Below are positions 62,285-64,000 of a DNA stretch of 64,000 nucleotides, piece after piece. The first letter of the stretch is position 1. The number at the start of each line of letters is the position of its first letter. Made by a program: the position numbers and the translations under genes. Below the pieces are notes generated by a model. That model had not been told where the DNA came from and searched no databases. It saw nothing but the letters and a program-made list of their open reading frames with translations. The stretch covers positions 1,104,001 to 1,168,000 of the forward strand of contig JAYJMM010000090.1 in the NCBI GenBank assembly GCA_037349105.1, written 5' to 3'. This DNA is from Limnomonas spitsbergensis (lineage: Eukaryota; Chlorophyta; Chlorophyceae; Chlamydomonadales).

Positions 62285-62800
62285 GTGGGTTGGGTGCGCA
62301 CTGTGGCATGCACACCGCGGCTGTCCAGCAACCAGTGTTGCTTTCATCGTGACTCAGCTACATGTCAGCTACAGCCTGGCCTCCAGCCGGAGGCACCATT
62401 TGTGGCCGGCCATGCTGCTCTTGCCGCCAGCCAAGGGCCTGTCCAGGTTAGGTCCCAATCCGGCCTTAGGTTCGGCGACATGGCTGACAGGGTGGGTCCA
62501 ATGGTAGTGGTGCGGATGTGGCTACAGCCCCAAGCTGCGTTATTTGCGCTTTATACCCCTCTGGTCTCCAAAGGGGAACAGTGCGCTTGTGGCGGGTTGC
62601 GGTGGTAAACCCCGCAGCCCCCCTCCCTTCCTCCCCCTACGTGTGGCAGGGGGGCAGGGGGGGTAATCCCCTCGAGCTCAATTGTTGGTCCCATCAGATA
62701 AGTTTTCCCCCCCATAACCTCCATGCCCCTGTGAGGTGTAGCTTTTCTTTCTTTCTGGCAGGGTGGGATGGGTGCGCACGGACGCCCACACCGCAGCAGC
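62285..62800 (+). repeat. Two copies of the EF-hand exon end, one split by a mobile element
   Basis: The exon end and donor (GGGGTCGGCGACGTGGATGA, TAGG|GTGGGTTGGGTGCGCAC) recurs at about 62470-62505 (AGGTTCGGCGACATGGCTGA, CAGGGTGGGTCC) and 62756-62800 (GCAGGGTGGGATGGGTGCGC, ACGGACGCCCACACCGC). A CAGCTACATGTCAGCTAC-family element occupies 62340-62465 between the exon and the first copy. Confidence 0.82.
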
Positions 62801-62814
62801 TGAGCAGCCTGCCA

Positions 62815-63660
62815 CGGTAACCGCAATATTAGCAGCCTTAGCAGCCTGATACGTTAATTGCAGCCTAAGCAGCCTTAGCAGCCTGATACGTTAATCGCAG
62901 CCTAAGCAGCCTTAGCAGCCTGATACGTTAATCGCAGCCTAAGCAGCCTTAGCAGCCTGATACGTTAATCGCAGCCTAAGCAGCCTTAGCAGCCTTAGCA
63001 GCCTTAGCAGCCTGATACGTTAATCGCAGCCTAAGCAGCCTTAGCAGCCTTAGCAGCCTTAGCAGCCTGATACGTTAATCGCAGCCTAAGCAGCCTTAGC
63101 AGCCTTAGCAGCCTGATACGTTAATTGCAGCCTAAGCAGCCTTAGCAGCCTTAGCAGCCTTAGCAGCCTGATACGTTAATCGCAGCCTAAGCAGCCTTAG
63201 CAGCCTGATACGTTAATTGCAGCCTAAGCAGCCTTAGCAGCCTTAGCAGCCTTAGCAGCCTGATACGTTAATCGCAGCCTAAGCAGCCTTAGCAGCCTTA
63301 GCAGCCTTAGCAGCCTTAGCAGCCTGATACGTTAATCGCAGCCTAAGCAGCCTTAGCAGCCTGATACGTTAATTGCAGCCTAAGCAGCCTTAGCAGCCTT
63401 AGCAGCCTTAGCAGCCTGATACGTTAATCGCAGCCTAAGCAGCCTTAGCAGCCTGATACGTTAATCGCAGCCTAAGCAGCCTTAGCAGCCTGATACGTTA
63501 ATCGCAGCCTAAGCAGCCTTAGCAGCCTTAGCAGCCTTAGCAGCCTGATACGTTAATCGCAGCCTAAGCAGCCTTAGCAGCCTGATACGTTAATTGCAGC
63601 CTAAGCAGCCTTAGCAGCCTTAGCAGCCTTAGCAGCCTGATACGTTAATCGCAGCCTGAG
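62815..63660. repeat. Higher-order array of GCAGCCTTA and TGATACGTTAATC
   Basis: Blocks of GCAGCCTAAGCAGCC followed by one to five TTAGCAGCC units end in TGATACGTTAAT(C/T). The number of inner units varies from block to block, giving a two-level repeat of 37-73 bases. It lies in an intron of the EF-hand gene. Confidence 0.95.
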
Positions 63661-64000
63661 CATCCTGCCAGTAGTAAGCGACTAAAAACTGTTGTTCTGT
63701 AAGTTGCTTGAAACCGCCGGACCCCAACCCCAGCCGTAGTAGTTCAAGACATATAGGTTTTAGTAGTGTGGCAGTTAGGGTGAAGGGTTTAGCCCTAAAA
63801 CCTAAGACCTGAAGGTGTGGCGGTTAGGGTGAAGGGTTTAGCCCTTACGGTATACCGAAAACCTTCAAGGCAGTAGTATGAGGTTTGCACTGAAGTGGCA
63901 GTATTGAGTCCCCCCACATGCCAGTGAGGGAAGGGATGTTTCTTTTCATGTGCCTCAAGCCAGGTTAAGTAGGCCACTGGCCGGCCACCACTGGGGGCAA
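63661..64000. other. Intron tail of the EF-hand gene
   Basis: Bases 63770-63845 contain a duplicated GTGGCGGTTAGGGTGAAGGG then TTTAGCCCT block. The last 150 bases are non-repetitive. No exon is supported before the window ends. Confidence 0.4.

Noticed and set aside
1..64000. tRNA, rRNA, operons or prokaryotic signals
   Set aside because: None seen; gene structure is spliced and eukaryotic throughout.

Overview
This is a nuclear genome window from a green alga, most probably a chlamydomonadalean or volvocine chlorophyte; I cannot name the species. The signs are many short exons with GT-AG introns, GC-rich disordered coding exons (poly-Ala, Gln, Pro), TGTAA polyadenylation motifs, plant-type telomere-like CCCTAAA motifs scattered everywhere, chloroplast-type N-termini, and plant/algal protein families. 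Nothing looks prokaryotic. Simple ORF calling fails here because most long ORFs lie inside tandem arrays. I rebuilt the genes from splice junctions whose reading phases agree.

Layout: 1-300 (-) C-terminal part of a hAT transposase running off the edge. 1108-1328 (-) an exon of an unidentified gene beside a 50-bp array. 2318-8761 (+) an MBD4-type DNA glycosylase. 8780-11155 arrays and spacer. 12425-20550 (-) a GNAT N-acetyltransferase in six exons. 20699-33394 (+) a large disordered protein with an N-terminal BRCT domain. 33400-36080 mobile-element debris. 36084-46171 (-) a SulA/YfcH/GC1-type epimerase with a plastid transit peptide, ten exons. 46436-57709 (+) a CDK7/CDKD-like kinase with a C-terminal extension of over 550 residues, nine exons. 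60011 to beyond 62284 (+) a gene with one EF-hand-like exon that continues past the window. Two gene pairs are divergent and share very short intergenic regions: GNAT/BRCT (148 bp) and SulA/CDK7 (264 bp). MBD4 and GNAT converge.

The most unusual thing is a pattern repeated in every gene. Introns are enlarged by tandem copies of the exon edge and splice site that border them, both donors and acceptors, decaying with distance and often fused to telomere-like CCCTAAA filler. The copies range from 35-bp minisatellites that repeat a perfect CAG|GTATGA donor to complete 118- or 129-bp exon-plus-intron units. I see it at 15 or more junctions in seven genes. This suggests a local, splice-junction-centred duplication process that builds introns in this genome. 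Four families of inverted-repeat mobile elements are also spread through introns and spacers.
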